Source: Gracilaria vermiculophylla
Lineage: Eukaryota; Rhodophyta; Florideophyceae; Gracilariales; Gracilariaceae
Reading direction: 5' to 3'
NCBI GenBank assembly: GCA_019155205.2
Contig: JAHNZQ020000227.1
Coordinates: 359,646-412,052 of the forward strand
DNA: 52,407 nucleotides
Made by a program: the position numbers and the translations under genes. The notes beneath the pieces were generated by a model, which did not search any database, was not told the DNA's origin, and worked only from the letters and a program-made list of their open reading frames with translations. How positions within the stretch are numbered: the first letter of the stretch is position 1; every line of letters starts with the position of its first letter. Shown here one piece after another: positions 50,401-52,407 of the stretch.

Positions 50401-51680
50401 TAAACAGACTGTTTCAAAAACATACGACATGCTGTGAAATCTCAAAAAACTACCAAATCTATACTGTACGCCTACAAAAATAGGTTTAAGAAAAAAGTAG
50501 TCAAAAAATCGTTTCAAAAACATATGATCATCAATAACAAATCTTTACTGCGCGACGCTCAATAGTTTATTTTGCATCCTTTTTGCTGTATAACGCTAAT
50601 GCAACGTTTTGGCATTGAATTGATGTACTTTGCTACAGTTGAAACTGTTCTAGATTTCCATCAATTTTTAATGTAGTTTTTGAGTTCAAAAACTGTCTGA
50701 AATTGCCTTCCATGCGCATAAACCATCCTTACCGGCAGTTCCCAAACGTTTTCAACTGGGTTCAAATTTGGTGAGCTCGCCGGCTACTCTAAAACAGATA
50801 CTTCAGACTCCTGTAGCCAATTTTTGATTAAAGATGAAGTGTGTACAGGCGCATTATCCTGTTGAAAAATAAACTTTTATTAATGGAAACGTAAACTAAA
50901 AGGCAGCAAATAACTATATATAACTTTTTTATAATTTCCGCGTTCATGGTTGTTTCAATAAATGTAATTTCAGTGATACCTGTTTTAGAAATTCCCGCCC
51001 AAACTATCACAGAGCCTCCTCCTAAATGCCTTACATACAATTCATGACATTCCTAACAAACATCGTGCCAATAATATTTCTAGCAATGTGGTCCATCGAA
51101 GTTGAACTTTTTTTCATCAGTAAAAATAACATTTTCTCATTCTTTTTTACAGTAGTCTTTTCCAGCACACCAGCTAGTCCTGATTTGATTGTAATGGTCT
51201 TGAAGAAAGGAAGTGTTTTTCATTTTTTTATATTTAAATACATTTGTGCTGTTTATCCGCCTGCATATAGTAGATTTAGAAACGTTGAGATTGAAATTAA
51301 TTCCAATTTTTTTGCGAGATACTTTTCTTTTGCATAACTTCCTTTTAATTTCTCTGTTATATGCTGGGCTGAGCTTCTTTGGGCTCCCGGAAATCGTTTT
51401 AAGCCATATAGAGTCGCGTTTTTGAAAAAAATAGCAATTGTGACCCCAGAACGCTTTAATGTTTTAGCTATAGCACAGTTAGAATGTGTCTCTTCGTTTA
51501 CGTTAACGATTTGAAGCTGTTTTTGCTTGGAAAGTGGCGGGCCTCGAGCCATTTTCACTAGAGAGAAGACGGTGTATATATCTTTTTGAAACGCTTCTAC
51601 ATAGACTATGTGCAAAATCTAGTCTACAGTACAGTTTTGGCGCACTTTTGAGGGGTAATATGTTTTTGAAACGCACTGTA
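50401..51680 (-). mobile_element. Tc1/mariner (DD34E) transposon, decayed
   Basis: An element of about 1.28 kb bounded by TA at both ends. The right end (51630-51678) reads CAGTACAGTTTTGGCGCAC...TTTTTGAAACGCACTG; the left end (50405 on) starts CAGACTGTTTCAAAAAC. Each end has a second inner copy of the GTTTCAAAAA(C/G)ATA core, at about 50514-50528 on the left and 51583-51597 on the right. The internal minus-strand transposase relic is described separately. Size, TA flanks and transposase type all agree with Tc1/mariner. Confidence 0.88.
50559..51552 (-). pseudogene. Tc1-type transposase, inactivated
   Basis: Reading the minus strand from MARGPPLSKQK at 51552, a Tc1-type helix-turn-helix (LQIVNVNEETHSNCAIAKTLKRSGVT) comes first. 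The catalytic triad is still readable: the first Asp in VIFTDEKKF (51116-51118), a GGGSVIVWAGIS block, the second Asp in QQDNAPVHTS (50856-50858) and Glu in NLNPVENVW (50751-50753), with 34 residues between the second Asp and the Glu. Several in-frame stops (for example after FDGPHC and between VLE and PASSP) and at least one frameshift before QQDNAPV break the gene, so it cannot encode a full enzyme. The spacing defines DD34E, the Tc1 subgroup. Confidence 0.9.
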
Positions 51681-51682
51681 TC

Positions 51683-52407
51683 AATTTATTGAATGCAGCC
51701 GGAACACCGAAGGACTGTTGTGGTGTATTTTGGACCGCAAACCTTGCATGATGTCGCGCAACTTATATGGGCCATGAGCCATCGCCCTCCAGCCGCCAGA
51801 TCTGACCACATTCCGCCGCCTTTTGAGGACCTTTAGATCTGATGTGATCCGCGAGATATTTTACTTAACCCTTTTGACCCTAAAAGCTTAACGCTACTAT
51901 GATAGCGTTAAGCTATGAGTACGATTGGCTGACGACAGGAACGAGTGGTCCTCAGCATGCCAAGTATCCAGATTCCTTAACGCTACTATCGTAGCGTTAA
52001 GTTTTCTACTACACATTGGCTGGCAAGTCAATCAACTGTGAAAGTGACAAGTTACAGAGATGTTTCGCAACGCTTTTTTCTGCATTGCAACTGCATTTTC
52101 ATTGCCATTACATCAAAATGGCACATAAAATGCGCCCCAAATGGTGTATTTCGCTCGCTATGGCCTCATGAGGCTGCCAAAGTCATGGAAACCCACAGCG
52201 TCTGCCAGATAGTGCGGCCAAACTATTTGTCCCTTTTGAACATGAGCAGTACTTACTCGAAAACGAATAGACCTGAGGCCAACTGTGGTACTGTCAGCCC
52301 TCCTGTCGAGGTAGTAGAGCACAACGTCCGTTAGGAGTTTTTAGTGACTCCAAAGGCGCGTATTCCTAAAGGTGGTCTCCGGTATCCGCTGTCGCGAGCC
52401 GGGGGAA
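51683..52407. other. Right edge: non-coding, possible second mobile element
   Basis: No gene is supported. TTAA at 51865-51868 is followed by CCCTTTTGACCC and then two palindromes (listed separately). The TTAACCCTTTTGACCC start resembles the ends of piggyBac-like transposons, which insert at TTAA. The window stops before another end could be seen. A plus-strand frame at 52038-52334 has no recognisable domain. Confidence 0.4.
51887..52003. repeat. Two tandem palindromes, about 88 bp apart
   Basis: The first, AGCTTAACGCTA...TAGCGTTAAGCT around CTATGA, is a perfect 12-bp-arm palindrome at 51887-51916. The second, CTTAACGCTAC/GTAGCGTTAAG around TATC, has 11-bp arms at about 51977-52002. The flanks also resemble each other (ATTGGCTG follows each at a similar distance), so this is a tandem repeat of a unit containing the palindrome. 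Confidence 0.85.

Overview
The window reads as nuclear DNA of an intron-poor photosynthetic eukaryote, most likely a red alga; the species cannot be fixed. Eukaryote-only machinery (CDC27/APC3, PRP40, CENP-C, TFIIA-gamma, TFIIF-beta, NFRKB, a MEF2-type MADS factor, ribosomal protein eS25) lies beside plastid-type genes (ClpS1-like adaptor, CAAD/CURT1-like membrane protein). Most genes are single open frames. Only three carry introns I can place: eS25 (one), class III alcohol dehydrogenase (one) and the MADS gene (three). All have GT...AG borders, are 77-139 nt long and fall between codons. A sulfotransferase and an FkbM methyltransferase would suit an alga making sulfated polysaccharides, but that link is inference.

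Layout. 1-3.67 kb: gene-poor flank with leftover ends of a Tc1/mariner element. 3.67-13.1 kb: FkbM methyltransferase, an unknown small protein, CDC27, a four-WW PRP40-like protein and CENP-C. 13.7-20.2 kb: eS25, NFRKB, SDF2, a CAAD/CURT1-like protein and TFIIA-gamma. 20.8-29.2 kb: an unknown multi-pass membrane protein, TFIIF-beta, class III ADH, an unknown membrane protein, TMEM208/SND2 and a sulfotransferase. 31.5-33.8 kb: MEF2-type MADS gene. 36-44.7 kb: ClpS, an NTF2-like protein, a carnosine-N-methyltransferase-family enzyme, PTPA and a membrane-anchored aspartic protease. 45.6-50.2 kb: three minus-strand genes (unknown helical protein, DnaJ/DNAJC17-like, DUF3754-like). 50.4-52.4 kb: a decayed DD34E Tc1/mariner element, then a block with tandem palindromes and a possible piggyBac-like end.

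Genes alternate between divergent pairs with short shared upstream regions (CDC27/PRP40, TFIIF-beta/ADH, unknown/TMEM208) and convergent pairs whose stops lie close together (13 bp at 6.26 kb, 77 bp at 11.4 kb, 51 bp at 26.0 kb). Five genes act in nuclear transcription or chromatin (NFRKB, TFIIA-gamma, TFIIF-beta, MADS, PRP40-like), but they are interspersed with unrelated genes, so I do not read them as a functional cluster. No CRISPR array, rRNA or tRNA gene was recognised. The points most worth a second look are the displaced CENP-C motif, the altered substrate pocket of the carnosine-methyltransferase homologue, the PSI-bearing aspartic protease, a perfect 18-bp inverted repeat upstream of TFIIA-gamma, and the transposon-related ends at both edges.
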